Assembly: GCA_965220465.1 (NCBI GenBank) | Contig: CBDCPZ010000015.1 | Location: 1-64,000 of the forward strand | Direction of reading: 5' to 3' | DNA length: 64,000 bases | Source: JAHDHW01 sp965220465 | GTDB lineage: Bacteria > Bacteroidota > Bacteroidia > Chitinophagales > Saprospiraceae | In this document: positions 28,537 to 36,438 of the stretch, in pieces | Position numbering within the stretch: position 1 is the first letter of the stretch | Layout: the number at the start of each line of letters is the position of its first letter | Notes under the pieces: model-generated | Told to the model about the DNA's origin: nothing | Database searches by the model: none | The model's input: only the letters and a program-made list of their open reading frames with translations | Program-made: the position numbers and the translations under genes

Positions 28537-29814
28537 TTATTTAACCACAAGCACTTTTTTGGTAATAAGCCTTTTGCCGGCTTCAAAAGTAACAAAGTAA
28601 ACGCCGTTGGCAAGTGCAGCGGCATCAATCGACCGAAAACTTCTTGCGCTTTCTGTGTCTCTAAAGATCAATTTGCCCACTGCATCTTTTAACTCAACGA
28701 TGACATCACCTTCAATCGTAGCATTGAAATCAATGTGGATACACTCTTTCGCTGGATTTGGATAAATTACAATAGCATCTGCGTCAAAAGGGAGTTCTTG
28801 TGGTAACCAGGCACAGCCAACTGACTCTTTAAGTCCATTTCGAGGGCCGTCGTCGTCAAGCATAGCAAGCATGCGCATTTTTTGACCCTCCGAAAACATA
28901 GACATGCATCGGTCATCTACATAATCCATAAAGTTCATGAACATATCACTTCCATCACTTGAGTCGCAGCTATTTTGTGGGTAGAAAGGGCATCCATAAT
29001 GCTCTTCATCCTGCAAAGGGGTATCAGCGACAAAATCTCCATCCATTTCATCACAACCACTCCAAATATGGTATAGACCGAGATAATGGCCAATTTCATG
29101 AGTAGTTGTTCTTCCAAGATTGTAAGGGGAAGACGGAGCAGATTGGCAATTATTTCCAAAATATTGATAATCAATGACGATACCATCTTCTTTAGGAACA
29201 GCCATGCCAGGAGCGGCGCCGAGAACCTGACCACCTGAATAGGCTACCCAGATATTCAGATAACTTTCTGTGTCCCATGCGCTTTTGCCACCAAGGTCAT
29301 CATAAAATAATCGTGGTCTTTGCCCTTCCTTTACGCCAAAAATATTGGCGATTGAATCAATCTCAGTTTTTGTGCGGGTGATTCCGGTTGAAGGAATTCC
29401 GTTTGGAGTGAGGGAGGCCAGGCAAAATTCGATTTCAGTATCTGCAGCTACTGATTTGAATTCATCAGGAATAGCGTTGGTATTATCATTTAACATTCGG
29501 AAATCTTCGTTAATCACATCAATTTGTGATTGGATCAGCAAGTTAGAAATATTTTCATTTTCGTGTTTATAAACGACATGAACGACTACCGGAATGGTGA
29601 TGATTTCTCCATCACGTGCGCTTGCTTCGGAAGCATTTTGATCAATCCAGTTTTGGATAAAATTTTCTCTTTCTCTACTCTTCCGTTCAAGATCTGGAAA
29701 ACGTTCGAGGTTTATTTGTAATAACTCATCCGTGGCACACCGTTGGATCGTTTGTGCAGAAGCGGAAATAAATATTCCAAATATAAAAAGTAAGAGGAGG
29801 ATATGTTTTTTCAT
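28537..29814 (-). CDS. Secreted M43-type zinc metalloprotease with type IX C-terminal signal
   Basis: A 425-residue protease from the ATG at 29814, which starts a clean signal peptide (ILLLLFIFGIFISASAQT); an upstream start at 29886 is unlikely. The catalytic motif is TTHEIGHYLGLYHIW (HExxHxxGxxH), with a downstream Met-turn candidate in 'DMFMNFMDYVDDRCMSMF', as in pappalysin/cytophagalysin-like M43B enzymes. Residues about 345-425 are a type A Por secretion signal ('IVIYPNPAKECIHIDF', 'ANGVYFVTFEAGKRLITKK'). It is probably secreted by the type IX system and digests extracellular protein. Confidence 0.92.
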   Translation of the reverse strand: MKKHILLLLFIFGIFISASAQTIQRCATDELLQINLERFPDLERKSRERENFIQNWIDQNASEASARDGEIITIPVVVHVVYKHENENISNLLIQSQIDVINEDFRMLNDNTNAIPDEFKSVAADTEIEFCLASLTPNGIPSTGITRTKTEIDSIANIFGVKEGQRPRLFYDDLGGKSAWDTESYLNIWVAYSGGQVLGAAPGMAVPKEDGIVIDYQYFGNNCQSAPSSPYNLGRTTTHEIGHYLGLYHIWSGCDEMDGDFVADTPLQDEEHYGCPFYPQNSCDSSDGSDMFMNFMDYVDDRCMSMFSEGQKMRMLAMLDDDGPRNGLKESVGCAWLPQELPFDADAIVIYPNPAKECIHIDFNATIEGDVIVELKDAVGKLIFRDTESARSFRSIDAAALANGVYFVTFEAGKRLITKKVLVVK

Positions 29815-29884
29815 GTACTTTTTATAACGAATGAGCAGACAAAATGATTCTGTGAGTAAAACGAAAATATTGATAAAAATCAGC

Positions 29885-29915
29885 AATGCCCAAAATTAAT
29901 ACAATTTTGGGCATT
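29885..29915 (-). terminator. Hairpin terminator after the OmpA gene
   Basis: A perfect 13-bp inverted repeat (29885-29897 and 29903-29915) with a 5-base loop, forming AATGCCCAAAATT paired to its complement. It lies 41 bases after the stop of the minus-strand OmpA gene and has a T-run shortly after it on that strand, so it is a good intrinsic terminator. Confidence 0.8.
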
Positions 29916-29956
29916 ACCGTGTTAAAACCTTGTCTTTTTAATGCAAGGCTGTGACA

Positions 29957-30931
29957 TTACTGATTTATAATTTCGTACAATTCGTCCAGTTTTGGAGAAA
30001 GGATAATTTCTGTTCGACGGTTTTTACCTTTTCCGGCAGCGGTAGTATTTGGCTCAAGTGGATCGTACAATGCTCGTCCGGAAGCTGTTATTCTTTTTGG
30101 GTCAACCTTTTGACCGGTTAAAACTTTTACAACAGAAGTTGCCCGACGAACGCTCAGGTCCCAATTTTGATTTGCGCTGCCATCGGAGTCGGTATGCCCT
30201 TCAACATTTATAGCAATATCAGGGTTAGCATTTAAGACTTCAGCTAATTGAATGATTGCTGTTTTGCCTTTCCAGTCAATGTTGTCACTACCTGAAGCAA
30301 ACAACAAATTTTGACTAAGCGAAACGTAAATCTTTCCATTCTTTTCACTCACTGTCAGATCTGCGTCTGAAAAACTATGCAATGCCTGATTTATTTTCAA
30401 CCGGAGCGCATTAATTTTGGATTGTTGCATTTCAAGTAAAGCAGTCAAATTCTGTACTTGCTGTTCATATTCGCTAAATTGGCTGTTCACTTTATTAAAA
30501 ATAGCTTCCTTTTCAGCGAGGTCTTCTTCAATGCGTTTCAGTTCTCTTTCTCTTTGATCTAAAGCAACTTGTTTTGCAGCCAGACTATCAGTTAGCGTTT
30601 GTTTTTCGCCGGAAGTTGTTGCTAACAAAGCCTGGTTTTGAGCGACCATCTGATCAAATCGGAAGAGCAAATCCTGGTTGTTTTGGCTAAGTGCCTGGAA
30701 TCGTTCTGTCAAACTTAGGTTTTCCTCTTTTGTCTTGTCAAGTTGTGCTTCCAGTCTTTTGACATCGTACTGTAAGTACCTGTTTTCATCTACAATTTTA
30801 TTAAGCGAATCCGTTTCCCTGCGGTACTGATCATTACTTTTTGACAGATCATTATATTTTTTAGTGGGGACACAAGAGGCAATGATGGATAAAAAAACAC
30901 AGGATAGGAGAATACTTTTTAGTGGTTTCAT
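29957..30931 (-). CDS. OmpA-family lipoprotein with coiled-coil stalk
   Basis: A 324-residue lipoprotein with lipobox 'FLSIIASCVPTKKY'. Residues about 30-185 are a long heptad-rich coiled coil ('RLEAQLDKTKEENLSLTERF', 'LAEKEAIFNKVNSQFSEYEQ'). Residues about 200-324 are an OmpA-like peptidoglycan-binding domain: 'NVEGHTDSDGSANQNWDLSV' with 'RRATSVVKVL', 'RITASGRAL' and 'GKNRRTEIILSP'. The protein probably links the outer membrane to peptidoglycan. It is followed by a hairpin terminator and is monocistronic. Confidence 0.9.
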   Translation of the reverse strand: MKPLKSILLSCVFLSIIASCVPTKKYNDLSKSNDQYRRETDSLNKIVDENRYLQYDVKRLEAQLDKTKEENLSLTERFQALSQNNQDLLFRFDQMVAQNQALLATTSGEKQTLTDSLAAKQVALDQRERELKRIEEDLAEKEAIFNKVNSQFSEYEQQVQNLTALLEMQQSKINALRLKINQALHSFSDADLTVSEKNGKIYVSLSQNLLFASGSDNIDWKGKTAIIQLAEVLNANPDIAINVEGHTDSDGSANQNWDLSVRRATSVVKVLTGQKVDPKRITASGRALYDPLEPNTTAAGKGKNRRTEIILSPKLDELYEIINQ

Positions 30932-31046
30932 TAGTGGAAATTATTGACGGTTGTTAAAAGCTTGATATTGATTCAATTATATAACCCCTGCAAATTTAAT
31001 ACTAATTTAGGAAATGGGTGATTTATTCTAAGAATTTTGAAACGAT

Positions 31047-31099
31047 GGGTTATGAGTTATAGGCTTATAGGATAATCCATAACCCATAACTTATAACCC
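31047..31099. repeat. Imperfect intergenic palindrome
   Basis: The arms 31047-31060 (GGGTTATGAGTTAT) and 31086-31099 (ATAACTTATAACCC) pair with one mismatch, and the loop contains further copies of TTATAGG/CCATAACC-type words. The GGGTTATGG word also occurs in the inverted repeat at 20388-20456, so these may be members of one dispersed repeat family. It lies directly after the arsS stop and could also act as a terminator. Confidence 0.7.
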
Positions 31100-31103
31100 A
31101 ACC

Positions 31104-32177
31104 CTAAACAATTTCTCCTCCACAACTCGAACCAGCTCCTGCAGTACAGCCATAGCAATGCTGATTGAGAACAATGTTTCTTTCAAGAAGAAGTTCCAGG
31201 TTAAAATTGTCAATGTGATTAGATTGTTTTGTTTCAACTTTTAGATCCAGCATTTGATTAAAATCGCAATCGTAAATATATCCATCCCAGCTTATGGATA
31301 AGGTGTTTTTGCACATCAAACCACTTATTGTTGACGGGTTAAAGGCTTCAACAAGCATTTGCATGTAATCGTGGTAATTGTCTGTTTGAATGAGATAATC
31401 CAGAAAACGGCTAATTGGCAAATTGGTTATTGCAAAAAGATTATTGAACTCGATATCGTATTTGCGTTTTAATTGTCTTTTAAACTCTCCCTGTAAAGTT
31501 TCCTGACCAGCTGGTAAAAATGCTCCCGAAGGATTGTAAACCAAGTCCAATTGCAAACCAGATTGTTCTTTTCCATAACCGGCGTCATTCAGCATTTTCA
31601 ATGCTTTAATTGAATCTTCAAAAACGCCGTCGCCGCGTTGGCTATCTGTTCGGCTTTTGCTAAAATAAGGGAGCGAAGACACAACATGAACGTTATGCTT
31701 TGCGAAAAAATCTGGTAGATCGTTGTATTTTTTATTAGCTACGATGATGGTCAAATTGCATCGATTCATCACTTTTTTGCCCAATTTGCTACATTCTTCA
31801 ACAAACCATCTGAAATGAGGATTCATCTCCGGAGCCCCTCCCGTTATGTCAACGGTATGAACGGTTGGAATGTATTTGATGATTTTTAAACACTTTGCCA
31901 AAGTCTCGCGAGACATGTTCTCTACCTTTTTATCAGGCCCGGCATCAACGTGGCAATGTGCGCAAGTCTGATTGCATAATTTGCCAATGTTGAGTTGAAA
32001 AACTTCAAGCGGAGTTGGTGTAAGTGATTCAAAGCCAGCGGCTTCTATTTGTTGTTTAAATTCTGGAAATTGCTCATCGACCAATTCTTTTCCATTCAAA
32101 ACTTTCAATTGGAAGAATCCATCCGAAAGATTATTTTCAGTTGCAGTGAGTGATTTCGTCCGTTGCTTTATCGCCAT
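31104..32177 (-). CDS. arsS: Arsenosugar biosynthesis radical SAM protein
   Basis: A 357-residue radical S-adenosylmethionine enzyme of the ArsS family, which in known pathways helps convert dimethylarsinic acid toward arsenosugars. The cluster motif is CNQTCAHCHVDAGPDK (CxxxCxxC). The family-specific C-terminal domain (DUF3641-like) contains a conserved cysteine set ending 'HCYGCTAGAGSSCGGEIV'. The upstream gene on the same strand, 55 bases away, is the arsenosugar-associated AhpD-like protein, which is the usual partner. No arsM methyltransferase or ars resistance gene is visible in the window. Confidence 0.93.
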   Translation of the reverse strand: MAIKQRTKSLTATENNLSDGFFQLKVLNGKELVDEQFPEFKQQIEAAGFESLTPTPLEVFQLNIGKLCNQTCAHCHVDAGPDKKVENMSRETLAKCLKIIKYIPTVHTVDITGGAPEMNPHFRWFVEECSKLGKKVMNRCNLTIIVANKKYNDLPDFFAKHNVHVVSSLPYFSKSRTDSQRGDGVFEDSIKALKMLNDAGYGKEQSGLQLDLVYNPSGAFLPAGQETLQGEFKRQLKRKYDIEFNNLFAITNLPISRFLDYLIQTDNYHDYMQMLVEAFNPSTISGLMCKNTLSISWDGYIYDCDFNQMLDLKVETKQSNHIDNFNLELLLERNIVLNQHCYGCTAGAGSSCGGEIV

Positions 32178-32232
32178 TTATTCAGATTTCTAGTTTAAGG
32201 TGTCTTTTTAGAATAAGCACAAACTTTAAAAA

Positions 32233-32571
32233 TTACATGGAAAGTTTTTTAACATGTTTCATCATTTGTGTGCCATAAACCAATGTTGTTCCACTTTTAA
32301 TTGCAGCTGCGACGTGCACTGCTTCCATCATTTGCTCCTCGTCAGCTCCTTTGACCAGGCAAGTGCTCGAATAGGCATCGATACAGTACGGGCATTGAAT
32401 AGCATGTGCTACAGCTAGAGCTATCAAAGCTTTTTCACGTTCTGTAAGCGCCCCTTCTTTGAAAACCGAGTTATAATATTCAAAGAATTTTTTTCCATAT
32501 TCTTCCTGCCATTCCGTTATTTTTCCAAAGTTTTTAAGGTCATTCGGGGCAAAGTAGGTTTTTTCACTCAT
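32233..32571 (-). CDS. Arsenosugar-associated AhpD/carboxymuconolactone decarboxylase-like protein
   Basis: A 112-residue all-helical protein of the carboxymuconolactone decarboxylase/AhpD fold. The redox-type motif CPYCIDAYSS (CxxC with nearby acidic residue) and the opening 'LTEREKALIALAVAHAIQCP' are typical of the arsenosugar-biosynthesis-associated branch. It lies just upstream of arsS, which supports that assignment. Its exact reaction in the pathway is not established; a peroxidase or reductase role is often suggested. Confidence 0.9.
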   Translation of the reverse strand: MSEKTYFAPNDLKNFGKITEWQEEYGKKFFEYYNSVFKEGALTEREKALIALAVAHAIQCPYCIDAYSSTCLVKGADEEQMMEAVHVAAAIKSGTTLVYGTQMMKHVKKLSM

Positions 32572-32835
32572 TGATTAGTTGTTAATGTAAAGTTGAAATA
32601 TAAAATGCAAAACTAACAGCTATTGTTTTTGTTTTGGATTTTTGTGTTAAAATACCTTGAAGTTTCAAAGGTAAATGTTTTGAATCGGACAATTGAAAAG
32701 AGCCTTTTTTGAGTCGTATTTATGTGAATTTGCCTTTTGGTAGTTTGGTGCTGAGGATTTGTTTCACATCCGCAGATCAATTCATCAAATTACTTTCCAA
32801 ACAAATTTTTCAAAACAACCAAAAAAGTTTTTCTT

Positions 32836-32843
32836 TACCTTTG
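32836..32843 (+). promoter_or_regulatory. Probable minus-7 element for pyrophosphatase gene
   Basis: TACCTTTG matches TAnnTTTG and lies 23 bases before the ATG at 32867. The region at minus 33 is A-rich and has no clear TTTG, so this is only a candidate. Confidence 0.45.
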
Positions 32844-32866
32844 ATTCTTAATTTCCTTTAAAACCA

Positions 32867-33484
32867 ATGTTGAAGATAAATAAATTCTCTTTTCTTTCTA
32901 TTCTGGTAGTGGCGCTGCTGGTTGGCTGTGAACCGAAAAAAGCGGTTAATCCTTTGAGCCTTCCAGCTTTCGGTGAAAAGGGAGTGAACGTTGTCATTGA
33001 AATACCTGCCGGCTCTAATCAAAAAATCGAAATCAACAAATCCACCGGAAAATTTGAAAATGATCAACTAAATGGCAAAAACCGTTTGATTGACTTTCTG
33101 CCATATCCCGGTAATTTTGGTTTTATTCCTTCAACTTTGAAGGGAAAGTCAACTGATAGTGAAGGAGATGAGCTGGATGTTTTGGTGATTTCAGAAAGTT
33201 TACCAACAGGCGCAGTACTCCAGGTCATTCCTATCGCTGCACTGATGATGGCAGATGGCGGGAAAATTGATACAAAAATTATTGCAGTCCCCGTTGATAG
33301 TACGAAAAGAGTCATTGACGCTACGGATTTTGAACATTTTTTGATTAATTACAACATGGCCCAAAACATTATTCAGGATTGGTTTTTAAATTATAAAGGG
33401 CTTGGGAAAGTAGAGATGAAAGGATGGGTTGATGAAAAAAGTGCGATGGAAGAGATCAAAAGATGGCAAATTAAAGTTGAATAA
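32867..33484 (+). CDS. Lipoprotein-type inorganic pyrophosphatase (family I)
   Basis: A 205-residue family I pyrophosphatase that hydrolyses diphosphate to two phosphates. It differs from the cytosolic enzyme in having a signal peptide and lipobox (VVALLVGCEPKK), so it is probably membrane-anchored outside the cytoplasm. The catalytic framework is visible: 'VVIEIPAGSN', 'QKIEIN', 'YPGNFGFIP', 'EGDELDVLV', 'MADGGKIDTKIIAVP' and 'LNYKGLGKVEMKGW'. By alignment to the E. coli enzyme, one metal-site Asp is Glu (EGDELD) and a Tyr is Phe (NFGFI). A Ser/Asp-rich insert precedes EGDELD. Activity is likely but may be altered. Confidence 0.85.
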   Translation: MLKINKFSFLSILVVALLVGCEPKKAVNPLSLPAFGEKGVNVVIEIPAGSNQKIEINKSTGKFENDQLNGKNRLIDFLPYPGNFGFIPSTLKGKSTDSEGDELDVLVISESLPTGAVLQVIPIAALMMADGGKIDTKIIAVPVDSTKRVIDATDFEHFLINYNMAQNIIQDWFLNYKGLGKVEMKGWVDEKSAMEEIKRWQIKVE

Positions 33485-33575
33485 TGAATTTTAATTGAGC
33501 GATTATTTTTTCCTTTTTAAGGTAATTCAAAAAAGAGTAAACAAATTATTGGCTTAGAATGTTATTTTAAAACTA

Positions 33576-34832
33576 ATGACCCGATTTGAAAATATGACTC
33601 CAAAAGCTACTCCTGAAGTTCCATCTACACTTAAAGGGGAGAAACCGCTGTCTGAATCAGGCATTAGCGTTTCGATGTTTCGATCTGTTGACGAGATTCC
33701 TCAAGTCAATTGGGATTTTGCTTCCAGCCAGCCAAATCATTTTTTACATAAAGAATATCTTTCTGTAGTTGAAAAAAATCCTCCTTCGGGAATGAAATTT
33801 TGCTACTTTTTCTTTTATAAAGAAAATGCACCGATTGGTATTGCAATTGGTCAAATTCAATATTTTAAGGCGGATAAAAGTATCAATAATGAAGAAAAGC
33901 AAGACGCCCCTTGTTTTTTTACCACCTTTTTCCGGTTTTTAAAAGGCCTGGTCAGCAGCCAGGTTGAATTTAATATTTTGGTCAATGGAAGTTTATTGTT
34001 GACTGGTGAAAATGGATTTTATTTTGATCCGAAAGTGGTCAAAAAGAACGAGGAAATTACCCTTTTAAGTAAAGCAATGGATTTTGGAATGGATGCTTTT
34101 GAAAAGGCTGGGGAGCGGCTTTCGGGAACCTTGATTAAAGATTTTCCAGAACATGAATTAATTTATTCTCAGAAACTAAGCAAGCTTGGACACAATGAAT
34201 TTACCGTTCAGCCGAGTATGATCATGGAAATAAGACCTGAGTGGAAAAGCTTTGATGATTATCTGGATGCCTTGTCGTCTAAATATCGGGTGCGAGTCAG
34301 AAGAGCGATGAAAAAGGCAAAAGCTATTGAAAAACGAGAATTTGATGAAACTATGATTTGGCAGAATCTTCCACAAATTCATCAGCTTTACCTTAATATC
34401 GCAGAGAATTCCGGATTTAATATGGTCAATCTGAACGATACTTATTTACATGGATTGAAAAAACAATTTCCGGAGCGTTTTCGAATGATTGGCTATTATC
34501 TGGATGATAAATTAATCGGCTATTTCACAACTTTCCTCAATGGAAATGAATTAGAAGCTCATTTTCTTGGCTTCGAACCAAAATACAATCATGACCTTCA
34601 GATTTATTTAAATATGCTTTACGACATGGTTCGAATTGGAATTGATTCAGGAGCTAAACAAATTATCTTCGCTCGTACAGCCATGGCAATCAAAAGCTCT
34701 GTTGGAGCCGTCGCTCATGAAATGTACTGTTACATGAAACATCGCAATACTTTCCCCAATAAATTTATCAAACCAATCCTGAAATATCTTCGCCCCGAGG
34801 CAGATTGGGAACCTCGCCATCCTTTTAAATAA
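33576..34832 (+). CDS. GNAT/FemAB-like acyltransferase
   Basis: A 418-residue protein with a GNAT-type acyltransferase fold of the kind annotated as peptidoglycan biosynthesis/recognition or FemAB-like. Visible elements are 'SSQPNHFLHKEYLSVVEKNP' near the start, the basic helix 'LSSKYRVRVRRAMKKA' in the middle, and 'LIGYFTTFLNGNELEAHFLG' with 'YDMVRIGIDSGAKQIIFART' in the C-terminal half. No signal peptide or membrane helix is seen. The gene is 91 bases after the pyrophosphatase gene and converges on mscS. The acyl substrate is unknown. Confidence 0.7.
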   Translation: MTRFENMTPKATPEVPSTLKGEKPLSESGISVSMFRSVDEIPQVNWDFASSQPNHFLHKEYLSVVEKNPPSGMKFCYFFFYKENAPIGIAIGQIQYFKADKSINNEEKQDAPCFFTTFFRFLKGLVSSQVEFNILVNGSLLLTGENGFYFDPKVVKKNEEITLLSKAMDFGMDAFEKAGERLSGTLIKDFPEHELIYSQKLSKLGHNEFTVQPSMIMEIRPEWKSFDDYLDALSSKYRVRVRRAMKKAKAIEKREFDETMIWQNLPQIHQLYLNIAENSGFNMVNLNDTYLHGLKKQFPERFRMIGYYLDDKLIGYFTTFLNGNELEAHFLGFEPKYNHDLQIYLNMLYDMVRIGIDSGAKQIIFARTAMAIKSSVGAVAHEMYCYMKHRNTFPNKFIKPILKYLRPEADWEPRHPFK

Positions 34833-34921
34833 TATATATTAATGCTCTTTTTATTATGTTTGCCAGGATCAATCAAACTAGGGAAAGTAATTTAAAAAAG
34901 TAAAAGAGAGGAAAGTTATTT

Positions 34922-35959
34922 TCATTCCTTCAATTTGTCTTTTTCTTCCTGAATAATTTCTTTGAGCTGCTCGTTGAACTGATGCAGTTTCTTTAGTCTT
35001 GATTCCAAATCGGATATTCGATTTGGGTCCGTACATTGGCTAAGCTCTTCCTGAATGGTTTTGCGAACATTTTCCAGATCTTCTATTTTTTCTTCTTTTC
35101 TGACAACCGATTCTGCTTGTATCGCTTTATCTAAAGTCAGTTTTTCAGGAGCAACTATTTCGATTTCCTCTTCCTTTTTTACTTTCTTTGGAATAATGGG
35201 CTTATCGCCTACCTGTCTTTGGTTCATGAAAATAGGAGATACGATCTCAATACCCGCATCGTGGAATACATCCAGGATAAAACCATTGAGTTTTGATTTA
35301 CTGGTAAACATTTCCATTTTCTCCTCTTTTTGCAGAAAGCCATAAAGCTTATAGTTGACGGAATTATCTCCTAATTGACCAACGTAAACAAAAGGGGCAG
35401 ACAAACCAGCACGATTGGCAGCTTCCAGTAAACATTCTGTAATGATCACTCTTGACACATCGTAACCTATAGATATTTGAGAAGAAATGATTCGGTTTTT
35501 ATAGGATCTCACTTCAACAGGATTGGACACAATATACAAATTGGGAAAGGTGACAAAGCTGGAATTCTCTGTTTGAATTTCCACATGAAATAAGCCTCTT
35601 TCCGTTACAGCTCCAAAGACATTATTGACCGAAATGAAATCGCCAGGTTTGAAGTTGCCAATGGATCGAATCATGATACCAGCAAATGCATTTCCCAAAA
35701 AAGATGTTGAACTTAGGGCAAGAGAAGCACTGAGAATAACCCCAAGAAAAGCCAACAATGAACCTCGAATCTCATATTTATCATCTTCAATTGGCAGAGT
35801 AAGGATAATGGCAACCACCCCGGCTAGAACCAGGAAGAACGACACAATTTTCAAAATGGGAACCTTTTCCCTGCTCTTAACTTTTCGATTGACCAAATAA
35901 TGGGCACCAAATAAAAAAACAATCGTGAGGAAAACGGAGAGCGAAAAATAAAAAACCAT
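34922..35959 (-). CDS. MscS-family mechanosensitive channel
   Basis: A 345-residue membrane protein with about four helices in the first 100 residues, then the pore helix and beta domain of MscS: 'ALSSTSFLGNAFAGIMIR', 'FKPGDFISVNNVFGAVTERG' and 'TFPNLYIVSNPVEVRSYKN'. It opens under membrane tension to release solutes during osmotic downshock. The C-terminal 90 residues are a charged, coiled-coil-prone tail ('ESVVRKEEKIEDLENVRKTI', 'LESRLKKLHQFNEQLK') beyond the usual cytoplasmic cage. It is monocistronic. Confidence 0.9.
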   Translation of the reverse strand: MVFYFSLSVFLTIVFLFGAHYLVNRKVKSREKVPILKIVSFFLVLAGVVAIILTLPIEDDKYEIRGSLLAFLGVILSASLALSSTSFLGNAFAGIMIRSIGNFKPGDFISVNNVFGAVTERGLFHVEIQTENSSFVTFPNLYIVSNPVEVRSYKNRIISSQISIGYDVSRVIITECLLEAANRAGLSAPFVYVGQLGDNSVNYKLYGFLQKEEKMEMFTSKSKLNGFILDVFHDAGIEIVSPIFMNQRQVGDKPIIPKKVKKEEEIEIVAPEKLTLDKAIQAESVVRKEEKIEDLENVRKTIQEELSQCTDPNRISDLESRLKKLHQFNEQLKEIIQEEKDKLKE

Positions 35960-36438
35960 ATCTATTTGATCTGTTTTGGAGGGTAAAAATAAATATAAGC
36001 GTGGCCAGTTTTGCTATTTTGTTAAAAGTCTTTCCTTATTTTTTATAATAACATTCAAATAAGGAATTTCTTTTCAAATACAGGAAGCGCACCACTACCC
36101 TCTTGGGTATCAACAACTATCAGAATGCACGTCAACTCTGGAAATCTCAGCTAAATATAAAACTTTTTACTGACCATCCTTCTTAAGCAAAGCTCTTCAC
36201 AATTCAATCCCTAACTTTCAAATGGTTGTTTTTTACTAAGTAGTGCACGAAATTATCTTTAGAGTTGCATCCTAAAAATAATAAATTTCGTACATCCATA
36301 TTTCAACCTTCAATACCGATTCAAAAAATAAAATGATCTTTGTCAATAATGGGGTAATTTTTCTCATTGGTTAATTGCCGTATATTAATTATTTTTCGGC
36401 TTCTTTATTCAGAATATTAAAAACATAAAAATAAGACT
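35960..36438. other. Intergenic region upstream of acs
   Basis: About 480 bases between the divergent mscS and acs genes with no open frame worth calling. It must contain both promoters. I see no clear TAnnTTTG element and no strong hairpin; there are only short AT-rich inverted words around 36247-36295. Confidence 0.6.
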
